A DNA stretch of 64,000 nt from an uncultured Altererythrobacter sp. (GCA_913056125.1 CAJXNC010000009.1:1-64000); one strand, 5' to 3'. Shown: positions 28,662-37,872, counted from the first letter of the stretch. Numbers and translations: made by a program. The notes: generated from the sequence alone by a model not told the origin.

Positions 28662-30293
28662 CTAGCTTTCAGTACGGTACTGGATGTCGCTGCAACCGGC
28701 CTGCTGGATGAAGCGTTCCGCTGCATCGCGATAGCGGAAGAAGCGGTCCCCCTGGACTGGGCCGCGATCGACGAAGCGGATCTCGATCGTGCTCTTGGCG
28801 TCCTGCTGGGCGCGGCGGAAGATGTGGAATTCCTCATCCCCATAGGCGACGCCGACTTCCACCTCGGCCCGGGTGAGAGGTTCGATCCGGAAAATCCGCG
28901 CAGCCGTGGTCGGTCCAACGAGGATCCCGGAGCCGCCATAGATGCACGGATCTGCGGCATTGCGCACACGGAAGAGTTCGACCGTGTCCACTTCCTCGCA
29001 TGCAATCGTACCCCATCCATCGGCGGGCGGGGTGGATGACCATTCACCCCAATCCCAGGGGATCGAACAGCCATTGTTCGGCGATCCGGCAATCTGCGCC
29101 ATTGTCCTGCGCGTGGCGAGGAACATGAAGCGGTTGCGATCTCCGACCGGCTGGCCCGATGCGTAGGTTTCTTCTTCCGTGCTGACTGGTTGCGCACTCG
29201 AAGATCCGGCCGAGCTGCGCGATGTTTCTGCAGGCGGCGTCGCGGGTTCCGCAGCAGGCGCGGGAGTGCCACTCGATTGCGGAAGGATCTCGTCCTTCAT
29301 CATCTCGAATTCGGCTACGGAAAGAACGCCGCGATCGCGCAGATCGGCGAGGCGTTCCAATTCCTCAAGAGTAGACATCGTCGCAGAGACCGGGGCCTGG
29401 GCGGCTGAAGGCTGTGCTGCGAGTGCGGGTGGTTCAGGCTCCGCCGGCTCTTCAATAATCAACAGATAGCGCGAAAGCCTGCGCTGCATCTCTACGCCTT
29501 CGGGCGACAGGGTGGCGCTTTCACTTCCGCCGTCCATCATCGCATCGATGAAGGATCCTCCCGCACCGGAGATCAGGAAATCGGCTGGCGAACCACCCAA
29601 TGCCGCACCAATGGCGATATCGGCAATGCCGCCAAGCAGGCCGCCACTACCACCGCCGCCTGCTTCGCTACCAGTGCCGATCTGGACGACGAGGTCGGTG
29701 AATCCGGGCTGGCGCGCATCGGCAAGTATCTCGCCGTAGCCGGCTTCTTCCATGCCCCTTGCAGCCTGCCCGTTGTTTTCCTGGGTGATATGCCGTGCGG
29801 CGAGCAGGCGCTGGCCATCCTCGGTCAGGACACCCTGCGTCCAGCTCCTTGTGTCCATCAGGTGCGCGCCATTTTCCAGCAGGAGCCGCGTCCCCTTATA
29901 ATCATCGCCATAGACCGGATAATGCAGCGGCAAGGCATAAGTGCTGGCCTCCCGCTCGAGAATGGCAAGCGTTTCGGGTTCGATAATCAGGGCAAGCGCA
30001 TCCCACCCATCCTCATCGAATGCGCAATCGTAGAATCTCTCGCGCGTCTGAAAGGGAATGTCCGAGGCTACCAGCCCATCGTCGAGCAATTGCTGCACCA
30101 GATCGGCCCTGTTGCGGCAGGCCATGCGGCGGAAATCGCCATCCTCCTCCTCGACATAGGCATTGGCATCGCCGCCAAATTCCGTCGCGATGATCTCGCG
30201 AAGCGCTGCGGCATCGTCTGGAAGGGCCAATGCGGGCTGTGAAAAAAGTACGGTTGTTGCGGCAAGGCCGCCCAGCAATCGAACGAACGTCAT
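28662..30293 (-). CDS. Secreted SHOCT-domain protein of unknown function
   Basis: 543 residues. Signal peptide (MTFVRLLGGLAATTVLFS, cleavage near ALAL). Residues about 50-150 contain degenerate helical pairs (DLVQQLLDDGLVAS, GTRLLLENGAHL) that resemble ankyrin repeats. A glycine-rich stretch (about 205-240) could span or associate with a membrane. At about 315-345 is a SHOCT motif (LEELERLADLRDRGVLSVAEFEMMKDEIL in pattern: L..L..L.d.GvlteeEFe..K..iL), unusually internal rather than C-terminal. A Pro/Ala/Ser linker then leads to a cysteine-containing beta domain (C-terminal 160 residues). I do not recognise the whole protein. AAGGTGG precedes ATG 30293. Confidence 0.75.
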   Translation of the reverse strand: MTFVRLLGGLAATTVLFSQPALALPDDAAALREIIATEFGGDANAYVEEEDGDFRRMACRNRADLVQQLLDDGLVASDIPFQTRERFYDCAFDEDGWDALALIIEPETLAILEREASTYALPLHYPVYGDDYKGTRLLLENGAHLMDTRSWTQGVLTEDGQRLLAARHITQENNGQAARGMEEAGYGEILADARQPGFTDLVVQIGTGSEAGGGGSGGLLGGIADIAIGAALGGSPADFLISGAGGSFIDAMMDGGSESATLSPEGVEMQRRLSRYLLIIEEPAEPEPPALAAQPSAAQAPVSATMSTLEELERLADLRDRGVLSVAEFEMMKDEILPQSSGTPAPAAEPATPPAETSRSSAGSSSAQPVSTEEETYASGQPVGDRNRFMFLATRRTMAQIAGSPNNGCSIPWDWGEWSSTPPADGWGTIACEEVDTVELFRVRNAADPCIYGGSGILVGPTTAARIFRIEPLTRAEVEVGVAYGDEEFHIFRRAQQDAKSTIEIRFVDRGPVQGDRFFRYRDAAERFIQQAGCSDIQYRTES

Positions 30294-30356
30294 GCCACCT
30301 TCATGCGCAAGGGAGGCCGTTGATTCAAGTTGGCCTTAAGCAGGTGTGCAAATCCG

Positions 30357-31238
30357 TTACACCAGCCCCGCGGCCTCCATTGCCGCATCGACCGCCGCCT
30401 TGCCCGGTTCCGAGCAGGGGACGATCGGCAGGCGCACATCGGGCTCCCACCAATCGTGCAGGCGGCTGAGTGCGTACTTGGCGGGCGCGGGGCTGGGATC
30501 GACGAACATGGCGCGATGGAGCGGGTAAAGCCGCTCATTCAGCTCGCGCGCGGTGTCGTAATCGCCTGCCAGCGCGGCCGTATGGAAGTCTGCGCAGAGC
30601 TTGGGCGCAACATTGGCGGTCACGGAAATGCACCCCCTTTGGCCGAGCACATAGCCCGCCAGAGCCAGCGGATCGTCGCCCGATAGCTGGTTGAAGTCCG
30701 GCCCTGCCCCCATGCGCTGCGTGACGACGCGCGACAGGTCCCCGCTGGCATCCTTGAGGCTGACAATCTTTTCCGGGAAACGGCGATGCAGCTCGATCAC
30801 CGTTTCGGGGAGGATATCGGTCACCGTGCGGCCGGGTACGTTGTAGAGCACAATCGGCAGCTCGCTGCGCTCGGCCAGATAGCTGAAATGCGCCAGCAGG
30901 CCGACCTGCCCGGGACGGTTGTAATAGGGCGCGACCAGCAGCACGGCGTCGGCACCGGCGATCTGCGCTTCCTTGATGTGCCACAGTGCGGTCTGCGTAT
31001 CGTTCGAGCCGGCGCCCGCAATCACCGGCACGCGGCCGGCAGCCTGCTCTGCACAGGTGGCGATGACCTTGTGGTGCTCGTCATTGTCGAGCGTAGCCGA
31101 CTCGCCCGTCGTGCCGCAGGGAACAAGGCCGGTCGATCCATTCTCGATCTGCCAGTCGACAAAGCGGCGATAGGCCTCCTCATCGAACGATCCGTCGCGA
31201 AAAGGAGTCGCCAGAGCCGGAATCGAGCCTGAGAACAT
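30357..31238 (-). CDS. dapA: 4-hydroxy-tetrahydrodipicolinate synthase
   Basis: 293 residues. Condenses pyruvate with aspartate semialdehyde in lysine and diaminopimelate synthesis. It shows the family signature VPCGTTGESATL (about residues 38-49), the catalytic tyrosine in LYNVPGRT (about 133) and the Schiff-base lysine in KIVSLKDASGDLSR (about 161). It starts at ATG 31238 and is divergent from the lytic transglycosylase gene with 100 bases between, which pairs two peptidoglycan-related functions. Confidence 0.96.
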   Translation of the reverse strand: MFSGSIPALATPFRDGSFDEEAYRRFVDWQIENGSTGLVPCGTTGESATLDNDEHHKVIATCAEQAAGRVPVIAGAGSNDTQTALWHIKEAQIAGADAVLLVAPYYNRPGQVGLLAHFSYLAERSELPIVLYNVPGRTVTDILPETVIELHRRFPEKIVSLKDASGDLSRVVTQRMGAGPDFNQLSGDDPLALAGYVLGQRGCISVTANVAPKLCADFHTAALAGDYDTARELNERLYPLHRAMFVDPSPAPAKYALSRLHDWWEPDVRLPIVPCSEPGKAAVDAAMEAAGLV

Positions 31239-31338
31239 GTGCCTACCTCTTGCATTCGCCCGGAATCGGGCGATTTCACTATACAGAAACGGTCATTAAC
31301 CGGATAATTCAGCGCCTGATAAGGAGAGGCCCGCCACT

Positions 31339-33276
31339 ATGTCCAGCATGGTTCGCCCTGCATCCCTAATTGCCATCGCCGCTGCGCTGGCATCGCTCAC
31401 CCCCGCATCGGCGCAGGAAGCGCATGATTGGGACAATGCCCGCGCCTCTCTGGTGGCGGAAGGTCCGGGCCGGATGGCGCGCGAAATCGCCCGCTGGGAA
31501 CAGCTTTATGCCGATCGCGATGCGGAGCGCCCGTTCGCGGAATATGCAAGCTTCCTGGTCGAAAATCCCGGCTTCCCCGACGAGACGCGGCTGCGCGGGC
31601 AGGCGGAAGAGCGGCTGCGCAAGGAATTCGTCGATAACGATGTGCTGCTGACCTATTTCGACGCCTATCCGCCCGTTACCAATTTCAGCCGCGCGCACTA
31701 TGCTCTCGCCCTGATGGGCCGTGACCGCGAGGCGGCGACGCAAATGGCGGTCGAGGCATGGCGCGGCGGCGAAATGAGCGAAGTCGCCGAGGCGATGATC
31801 TCCAGCAATTATGCTGCCGCCATTACGCAGGCAGACCACGATGCAAGGATGGACGCCCTTTTGTGGCAGCGCCAGCCTGAAGCGGCAGCACGGCAGATGC
31901 GCAATGTTTCGCTGGCCAAGCGCGGCGTGTTCGAAGCGCGTTTGATGATCCTGCAGGGCGGCGACGGCGCGACCGAAGACCCGACTGCCCTGTCTGATCC
32001 GGGCTATCTCTACAATCGCAGCCGCGAGCTGCGGCAGGATGGCCGCCGCAGCCAGGCAATCGCCATGCTGGCCAATCGCCCGCCGCTTGCCAGCAAACCT
32101 TTCGATGCGACATTGTGGGTCGAGGAATTGTTGCGCGTTGCCCGGCTGGCAGGTGCGCAGGATGCCCAGAAGATCGCCGCCTCTATCGACGATGCTTTCG
32201 ATCCGGGCGAGGACGTCTCGCTACGCGAATACAAGCTGCGTGACGATTACACTTCGCTGATGTGGCTCGGCGGGACCAAGGCGCTGTGGGAACGCGGCGA
32301 TGCCGCCGGGGCCGCACCGATCTTCTACCGCTATGGCGCCGCCGCACGCACGCCGCAGACGCGCAGCAAGGGCTTCTACTGGGCCGGATATGCCGCCAGC
32401 CGCGCAGGCGATACGGCAGAGGCCACGCGCTATTACGAAATGGCTGCTGCCTATCCGGACCGTTTCTACGGCCAGCTTGCGCTCGATGCGATGGGCCGCG
32501 ACCTGCCCGCTTTTGCCGAGGCTCCCGAGGCAACGCATGAAGCGCCCGAACGCGCGCAATTCATGTCTGCCCCGCTCACGCAGGCGGTCAGCGAAGTCGC
32601 CCGCGACGCGCCGTGGGCCACCGGCATCCGCTTCTATCGCGCCATTGCCGACCAGGCGGAAAGCCTGGACGAGCACCTGCTCGTTGCCGACCTCGCGCGC
32701 GAGATCGGTCGCCGAGATCTTGCCGTGATCCTCGGCGAAGCGGCCATGTCCGACGGGCATGAGGGCTTCACGCAGATTGCCTATCCGCGCCTGCAGACCC
32801 CTCCCGGCACGAACTGGACCATGATCCACGCCGTCGCGCGGCAGGAAAGCCAGTTTGCCGCCAATGCGATCAGCCATGCGGGCGCGCGCGGGTTGATGCA
32901 GTTCATGCCCGCCACGGCGCGTGAGGAAGCGCGCCGCGCAGGCGTGCCTTTCTCCGCCGACCGGCTGATGAGCGATCCGACCTACGCGATGCAGCTCGGC
33001 TCCAACCATATCGAGCGGCTACTGGCGAATTATGACGGGTCCTACCCGCTCGCCGTGGCGGCCTACAATGCCGGTCCCGGCAATGTGAACCGCTGGCTGC
33101 GCGAGAATGGCGATCCGCGCACCGGGTCGATCTCCTGGCCCGAATGGATAGAAAAGATCGGCTTTTTCGAGACCAAGAACTACGTCCAGCGCGTACTCGA
33201 AAATGCCGTGGTCTATGAACGGCTCTACCCGGAAGAGGCGGGCCGCAGCCGCGACCTGAGGGATTTCCTGCGCTAG
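31339..33276 (+). CDS. Soluble lytic murein transglycosylase (Slt-like)
   Basis: 645 residues with a signal peptide (cleavage near ASAQ). A long alpha-superhelical region with TPR-like repeats covers about residues 30-470. The C-terminal SLT domain follows (about 485-610), with catalytic E503 in ARQESQF, then ISHAGARGLMQFMPATA and VAAYNAGPGNVNRWL. It cleaves glycan strands with 1,6-anhydro product formation, in peptidoglycan turnover. AAGGAGAGG precedes ATG 31339. The PilZ gene converges on it nine bases after its stop. Confidence 0.94.
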   Translation: MSSMVRPASLIAIAAALASLTPASAQEAHDWDNARASLVAEGPGRMAREIARWEQLYADRDAERPFAEYASFLVENPGFPDETRLRGQAEERLRKEFVDNDVLLTYFDAYPPVTNFSRAHYALALMGRDREAATQMAVEAWRGGEMSEVAEAMISSNYAAAITQADHDARMDALLWQRQPEAAARQMRNVSLAKRGVFEARLMILQGGDGATEDPTALSDPGYLYNRSRELRQDGRRSQAIAMLANRPPLASKPFDATLWVEELLRVARLAGAQDAQKIAASIDDAFDPGEDVSLREYKLRDDYTSLMWLGGTKALWERGDAAGAAPIFYRYGAAARTPQTRSKGFYWAGYAASRAGDTAEATRYYEMAAAYPDRFYGQLALDAMGRDLPAFAEAPEATHEAPERAQFMSAPLTQAVSEVARDAPWATGIRFYRAIADQAESLDEHLLVADLAREIGRRDLAVILGEAAMSDGHEGFTQIAYPRLQTPPGTNWTMIHAVARQESQFAANAISHAGARGLMQFMPATAREEARRAGVPFSADRLMSDPTYAMQLGSNHIERLLANYDGSYPLAVAAYNAGPGNVNRWLRENGDPRTGSISWPEWIEKIGFFETKNYVQRVLENAVVYERLYPEEAGRSRDLRDFLR

Positions 33277-33285
33277 CCTATCCGT

Positions 33286-33924
33286 TCAGCCGAAGAACAG
33301 GCTGCCAATGCCAATCGTCGCGCCGACAATTGCTGCGAGCGCCAGTAGCAGAATGCTTCGCCAGCGCCTGCCGCCTTCTTCTTCATGCGATTGCCTGCGC
33401 AAGCCCCGTATCAGAACTGCCTCGTCGCCATCCCCCGTGGCGTCGCCATCTTCGACGGCGGCAGGCTCCGGCTCGGGTATGGAGAATTGCTTCTGAGGAC
33501 CGATGACATCGCGCAGCCGCATGCTGCGCGTCCTCGCCGCCGGGCCATCGCCAATCACCCAGTTTCGTGCCATCAGCATGGCCTGAACAGCCTCGTACTC
33601 CTCCGGATCTACGGCATGGCCCTGCATCTGCATGACAAGTGTCTTCGGCAACTTTTCTTCGAACTCGACGCCGTACTCGTCTTCCTTCACCCACCTGACG
33701 ATTCCAAAGACCCGAAGCTTGTCCAGCTTGAGCCACAGCGCATCGCCGCTTATCATCTCACGCTCGGCGCGAATGCGCGCACCGCCAAGCGAGAGATCCT
33801 CGAGGCTGCAGGGAAATTCGCCATTGGGCAGCATGATCGCGCTGGGCAAGGACAACAGCGCACGCCGATAGTCACGGCGGCAAGCGTCGTCTTCGAGAGG
33901 AACTTCTGGCCTGACTGCGTTCAT
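33286..33924 (-). CDS. PilZ-domain protein with C-terminal membrane anchor
   Basis: 212 residues. A PilZ-like domain sits at about residues 15-95: the c-di-GMP-binding RxxxR is seen as CRRDYRRA and the D/NxSxxG motif as DLSLGGARIR, so ligand binding is plausible. A negatively charged linker (DGDATGDGDEAV) is followed by a single C-terminal membrane helix (ILLLALAAIVGATIGIGSL). It may respond to the GGDEF cyclase elsewhere in the window, but the link is not shown. Its 5' end faces greB, with 47 bases between. Confidence 0.82.
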   Translation of the reverse strand: MNAVRPEVPLEDDACRRDYRRALLSLPSAIMLPNGEFPCSLEDLSLGGARIRAEREMISGDALWLKLDKLRVFGIVRWVKEDEYGVEFEEKLPKTLVMQMQGHAVDPEEYEAVQAMLMARNWVIGDGPAARTRSMRLRDVIGPQKQFSIPEPEPAAVEDGDATGDGDEAVLIRGLRRQSHEEEGGRRWRSILLLALAAIVGATIGIGSLFFG

Positions 33925-33958
33925 CCTGCAATTCTGTGCAAATGTAGTTAATTAGTCG

Positions 33959-33972
33959 TATAAATTTACCAA
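33959..33972 (+). promoter_or_regulatory. Possible leaderless promoter of greB
   Basis: TATAAA at 33959-33964 lies seven bases before the greB ATG at 33972, so transcription would begin at or next to the start codon. No ribosome-binding site is present. A clear -35 element is not visible. Confidence 0.4.
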
Positions 33973-34466
33973 TGTCCGTTCCCGATAAGTCCAACCCCAT
34001 CACCCCGGCAGGGCTGGCCGCGCTTCGTGCGCGTTACGACCATTTGCTTGGCACGGAACGCCCGGAGATCGTGGAAATCGTCAGCTGGGCAGCGGGCAAT
34101 GGCGACCGGTCGGAAAACGGCGACTATCTCTATGGCCGCAAGCGCATGCGCGAGATCGACCGCGAACTGGCCTTCCTCGCCAAGGTGATGAAGTTCGCCA
34201 AGGTTATCGATCCGGCGCAACAGCCGGACAAGAGCCGCGTCTTCTTCGGTGCCACGGTGACCATTGCGGATGAGGATGACGAGGAACGCACGCTCACCAT
34301 CGTCGGCGACAAGGAACAGGATGCGAGCGAGAACCGCGTCGGCTGGTCCTCCCCCATCGCGAGGGCGCTCCGCGGCGCGCAGGTGGGCGATTTGCGGACC
34401 GTGCGCTTGCCCGGCGGCGAGAAGGAATGGGAAGTGGTGGCGATTTCCTACCCGGAAGCCGGCTGA
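33972..34466 (+). CDS. greB: Transcription elongation factor GreB
   Basis: 164 residues. Rescues backtracked RNA polymerase by stimulating transcript cleavage. The N-terminal coiled coil carries the acidic tip region GDRSENGDYLYGRKRMREIDRE (seen in two parts around residues 44-65, with the D/E pair in SENGDY). The C-terminal FKBP-like domain holds VFFGATVTI and GWSSPIARALRGAQVGD. The length and YGRKRMREID pattern fit GreB rather than GreA. Its TGA overlaps the next ATG by one base. Confidence 0.92.
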   Translation: MSVPDKSNPITPAGLAALRARYDHLLGTERPEIVEIVSWAAGNGDRSENGDYLYGRKRMREIDRELAFLAKVMKFAKVIDPAQQPDKSRVFFGATVTIADEDDEERTLTIVGDKEQDASENRVGWSSPIARALRGAQVGDLRTVRLPGGEKEWEVVAISYPEAG

Positions 34467-34669
34467 TGCGCACGACTTCGCAGGACACCAGCGTGCGGCT
34501 CTATCACCTCAGCGATGCGACCGAGGGCGGCGCGGCGGAGACGCTGTTCTACGGCCCGCTCTCGGAAGCCATGCGGATTGCCGCCAGCCAGCCGGAGGAT
34601 GTGCAGCAAGGCCTGTTCCTTGCTACCGACAATGACGTGGTCGCCTATCTGGACCTGCTCGAGGGCTGA
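34466..34669 (+). CDS. Small conserved-looking protein coupled to greB
   Basis: 67 residues, starting at the ATG that overlaps the greB stop codon (TGATG), so translation is probably coupled. The sequence is acidic (SDATEGGAAETLFYGPLSE, ending YLDLLEG), with no signal peptide or membrane segment, and I do not recognise a family. A rho-independent hairpin follows 10 bases downstream, closing the two-gene unit. Confidence 0.7.
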   Translation: MRTTSQDTSVRLYHLSDATEGGAAETLFYGPLSEAMRIAASQPEDVQQGLFLATDNDVVAYLDLLEG

Positions 34670-34676
34670 AACGACA

Positions 34677-34705
34677 AAGGGCGCGGATTGCTCCGCGCCC
34701 CTTCT
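34677..34705 (+). terminator. Terminator between greB unit and flotillin gene
   Basis: Nine-base-pair stem GGGCGCGGA (34679-34687) with TCCGCGCCC (34692-34700), TTGC loop, followed by CTTCT and preceded by AAA. It may serve both converging genes. Confidence 0.65.
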
Positions 34706-34724
34706 CATTGGTTCGAGGCCGTGA

Positions 34725-36461
34725 TCAGCCCTTCTTGGCGTCGCCTTCGTCCTTCGGAGCATCGGCTTCGGGAGCCTCTTCACCGTCGTCATTGGCTTCC
34801 TCGGGAGCCACTTCGGGAACGTAGGTTCCCTCAGCCGCACCTTCGACCATCTTGCCGAGCGAGGACCCGTCGAGCCCCAGCTCCTTCATCAGCCCGTCGA
34901 GCACAGGAGCCTGCGCGCGATAGGCAAGGGCTGCCGAAACGGCGTCGGTTGCAAGGTTGCCCGTGCCTCCGATGGGTGCGCCGCTTCCGGCACCACCGCT
35001 TTTGCCGCCATTGGTCAGACCATCCACCTGGACGATCTTGATCGAATCGATCGCTTCCATCGGCTTCGCGCTTTCGCGGATCACTTCCGGCAGCACCTTG
35101 AGCAGCGCCATCTTGGTCTGCAGCGAGATCTGGTCCATCGAGAGGATGTTCGCAGCCTCGTTGATCGCCCGCTGGCCAGCCGCTTCGACTTCGAAACGGA
35201 CACGGTCTGCTTCGGCGCGCAGCATCTCGGCATCGGCATCGCCGCGTGCTTCGAGACGGACGGCCTCGGCGCGGTTATTCGCCGCGTCCTTTTCCGCCTG
35301 TGCCTCGACCTTGATCTTGATCGCATCGCGCTCGGCCACCTTGGCAGCCTCGATCAGTTCGATCTTCTTCAAACGCTCTGCAACCTCGCTTTCGCGGCTG
35401 GTCGTGACCTGCTCCTCGGCGGCGACCGCCTTGGCGCGAGCCGCATCGGCTTCGGCCTTGGCCTGGCTTTCCTCGCGGCTCTTGTTCTGCACCGCGATCT
35501 GCTGTTCCTGCCGGGCGATTTCGAGAGCCCTGACCTGGTCGATCCTTGCCTCTTCCACCAGCCGGTCGGCTTCGATCTGCTGTGCGTCGACAAGCTTCTT
35601 CGCTTCGATCCGTGCACCATCGGCTTCGCGCTGGCGTTCGGCCTGTTCACGGGCGATCTCGGACGTCTGCGAGGCACGCCTCACTTCGACTTCGCGTTCC
35701 TGCTGGAGCCGGGCATATTCCTTGTCACGCCCGATTTCGTAGGACTTGGTATCGGCCTCGAGGTTCTTCGTCTCCATCTGAACCCGCGTGTCCTGCTCGA
35801 TATCGTTGCGCAGCTTCTTGCGCGCCTCGATCTGCTCGGTCAGCTTGGTCAGGCCTTCGGCGTCGAAGGCGTTATTGGCGTTGAAGTGCTCGATACTGGT
35901 CTGGTCGAGACCGGTCAGGCTGACCGATTCCAGTTCCAGGCCGTTCATGGCGAGGTCGTTGGACGAGACCTGCTGCACCTTCTGGACGAAGTCGGCGCGC
36001 TGCTCATGCAGCTCGTTCATCGTCATGCCGGCAGCAACGCTGCGCAGCGCATCGACGAACTTGCCTTCGACAAGGTCCTTCAGGGCTTCGGGCTGCATCG
36101 TCCGCTGGCCGAGCGTCTGCGCGGCCATGGCGATTGCCTCGCTATCGGGCTTCACGCGGACATAGAATTCCGCCTTCACGTCGATCCGCAAGCGGTCGAG
36201 CGTGATGAGCGCCTCACCGTCGCGACGAATAACGCTGAGAACCAGCGTGTTCATGTTGACCGGCATGGTCTCGTGGAAGACCGGCAGCACCAGGGCGCCA
36301 CCATTCATGACCACCTTCTCCCCGCCGACACCGGTTCGCACGAAGGCGATTTCCTTGCTGGCGCGGCGATAGAGCTTGGTCAGGAAGATGATGATGGCGA
36401 AGAAGGCGATTATTCCCGCCCCGCCATAAATCACCACATTGTTGTTCAATACTTCTAACAT
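34725..36461 (-). CDS. Flotillin/YqiK-like SPFH membrane protein
   Basis: 578 residues from ATG 36461, which has GGGGG eight bases upstream. An N-terminal membrane helix (VVIYGGAGIIAFFAIIIFL) is followed by an SPFH/band 7 domain (about residues 30-200), then a very long Glu/Ala/Arg/Lys coiled coil (about 220-430, rich in ARQEQQ and AEADAARAK runs), and a glycine-rich and acidic tail ending DEGDAKKG. Flotillins scaffold ordered membrane domains. It forms an operon with the upstream YqiJ-type gene, 26 bases away, as in E. coli yqiJ-yqiK. Confidence 0.92.
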   Translation of the reverse strand: MLEVLNNNVVIYGGAGIIAFFAIIIFLTKLYRRASKEIAFVRTGVGGEKVVMNGGALVLPVFHETMPVNMNTLVLSVIRRDGEALITLDRLRIDVKAEFYVRVKPDSEAIAMAAQTLGQRTMQPEALKDLVEGKFVDALRSVAAGMTMNELHEQRADFVQKVQQVSSNDLAMNGLELESVSLTGLDQTSIEHFNANNAFDAEGLTKLTEQIEARKKLRNDIEQDTRVQMETKNLEADTKSYEIGRDKEYARLQQEREVEVRRASQTSEIAREQAERQREADGARIEAKKLVDAQQIEADRLVEEARIDQVRALEIARQEQQIAVQNKSREESQAKAEADAARAKAVAAEEQVTTSRESEVAERLKKIELIEAAKVAERDAIKIKVEAQAEKDAANNRAEAVRLEARGDADAEMLRAEADRVRFEVEAAGQRAINEAANILSMDQISLQTKMALLKVLPEVIRESAKPMEAIDSIKIVQVDGLTNGGKSGGAGSGAPIGGTGNLATDAVSAALAYRAQAPVLDGLMKELGLDGSSLGKMVEGAAEGTYVPEVAPEEANDDGEEAPEADAPKDEGDAKKG

Positions 36462-36487
36462 TGCATCCCCCAATCAGTGTTCGTGTT

Positions 36488-37123
36488 TCAGGCAATGGGC
36501 GCGAGCTTGCGCTCGGAAAGTGGCATGCCGAAGAAGGTCTGGCCTTCGCGGCGCACCAGCAGCACCTGTTCGCCCTCGTGAATTTCGCTCGATTGCTCGT
36601 GCGGTTCGACCATCACGTAATGCGTGTGGCCGTGGCGATCGCGCACCTTGGCGCGCGCCGGATAACCCGCCGCTGCGCGTCCCGTGGTGATCTCCGCGCG
36701 GCGGCCGACCAGGCTGTCGAGCCCGACCGCGCTTGTTTCGTCCTGCGGCATGATCCGTGCGAGCGGCCGCACCAGCGTGGCGGTGACGGGCAGCGTCGCT
36801 CCCAGTGAAAGGACAACGGCAAGCCAGGTATAGAGCGGAGCGCCGGTAAGGCTTTCCGCCAGACCCTGGATGCTGATGCCAATCGCAGAGAACAGGAACA
36901 GGAAAACGATCAGCCAGATGAAGAACGGCACGCGGCCGATCCCCAGCAAGGTCGTGATCCCACCCATGAGGCCCGTCGCGCCGTCGACATCCGGATCCAG
37001 GTCGAGATCGAGATCGGTATCGGTACCGAAATCTCCCAATCCGACCAGTTGCAGGATCGCAAGCAACAACATCGCGCCCAATGCGAGAGCGAATGGCAAG
37101 TTGTGATCTGCTAGAAAATCCAA
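36488..37123 (-). CDS. YqiJ/NfeD-like OB-fold membrane protein
   Basis: 211 residues from a TTG start at 37123. GGGGAGGGGGA lies directly before it, and the protein then begins LDFLADHNLPFAL, in register with YqiJ; the upstream in-frame ATG candidates have no such signal. Three hydrophobic segments (about residues 10-30, 65-90 and 95-125) are followed by a C-terminal OB-like domain (about 140-205, VGLDSLVGRRAEITTG). Partner of the downstream flotillin. An aspartate-rich loop (DTDLDLDLDPDVD) between the first helices could bind cations. Confidence 0.82.
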   Translation of the reverse strand: MDFLADHNLPFALALGAMLLLAILQLVGLGDFGTDTDLDLDLDPDVDGATGLMGGITTLLGIGRVPFFIWLIVFLFLFSAIGISIQGLAESLTGAPLYTWLAVVLSLGATLPVTATLVRPLARIMPQDETSAVGLDSLVGRRAEITTGRAAAGYPARAKVRDRHGHTHYVMVEPHEQSSEIHEGEQVLLVRREGQTFFGMPLSERKLAPIA

Positions 37124-37342
37124 GTCCCCCTCCCCTTTTCTTGCACGTATGACGAACCTGCCCGGAATCGCCTTGTTTAGAAAGCGAAACAGAGCATGCA
37201 TTTGACTTTTTTCTTTTGGAAATCCGTCCCACTCTATGTGGGGATGAACGGCAGATTTACAAGGTAGTTTCGGACGAAATCGTATGCCGATTATACGATT
37301 TTTCGGGTTTGGCGCTGCCACTCCCTCTTGCTAACAGGCCGC

Positions 37343-37834
37343 ATGGCGAGAGGCGCGATATTTGGGGCACTATTGGCAAGCTTGGTGGCCACGCCTTTGG
37401 CGGCGCGCGAGAGCTTGGGCGTGTTTTCCGACTGGGGCGCGTTCCGCGATCCCCAAGTGCCGCTTTGCTATGCCATCGCCGCTGCAGAAGAGAGCCGCAA
37501 TTCCCGCGAGACCGATCCTTATGCCTCCATCGGGACATGGCCCGACAGGCAGTTGCGCGGACAGGTCTATTTCCGCCTGTCTCGCTCCTCGCGCGAAGGC
37601 AGTACGATCCGCCTAAGCGTGGGCAACAGGTCCTTCCAGCTGGAGAGTAATGGCAGCGATGCATGGGCTGCCAACCGCCAGGACGATGCCGCCATTGTCG
37701 CGCAGATGCGCGCGGCCAGCCGGATGAGCATTTCCACCATAGACACTTCGGGCAGGCGCTTCACCGACCGCTACAGCCTCGAGGGGGCCGCCACCGCGCT
37801 CGACGCCGCCAGCCTCGGCTGTGCCAATGGCTGA
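37343..37834 (+). CDS. Secreted protein, possibly IalB-like
   Basis: 163 residues from ATG 37343. Signal peptide (ARGAIFGALLASLVATPLA), then a compact beta-rich domain with SDWGAFRDPQVPLCYAI and a C-terminal cysteine (ASLGCANG), which could pair with the first as a disulfide. The arrangement FSDWxAF...C resembles invasion-associated locus B proteins, which are periplasmic and of unsettled function, but the match is weak. It is divergent from yqiJ; the intergenic region of about 220 bases is AT-richer. Confidence 0.65.
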   Translation: MARGAIFGALLASLVATPLAARESLGVFSDWGAFRDPQVPLCYAIAAAEESRNSRETDPYASIGTWPDRQLRGQVYFRLSRSSREGSTIRLSVGNRSFQLESNGSDAWAANRQDDAAIVAQMRAASRMSISTIDTSGRRFTDRYSLEGAATALDAASLGCANG

Positions 37835-37841
37835 CGCAAAT

Positions 37842-37872
37842 CGGGCCGGAGGATCGCTCCCCCGGCCCGCTT
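37842..37872. terminator. Bidirectional hairpin between two converging genes
   Basis: CGGGCCGG (37842-37849) pairs with CCGGCCCG (37862-37869), eight bases after the stop of the IalB-like gene and 25 before the stop of the barrel gene. The T tract is weak on both sides. Confidence 0.45.
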
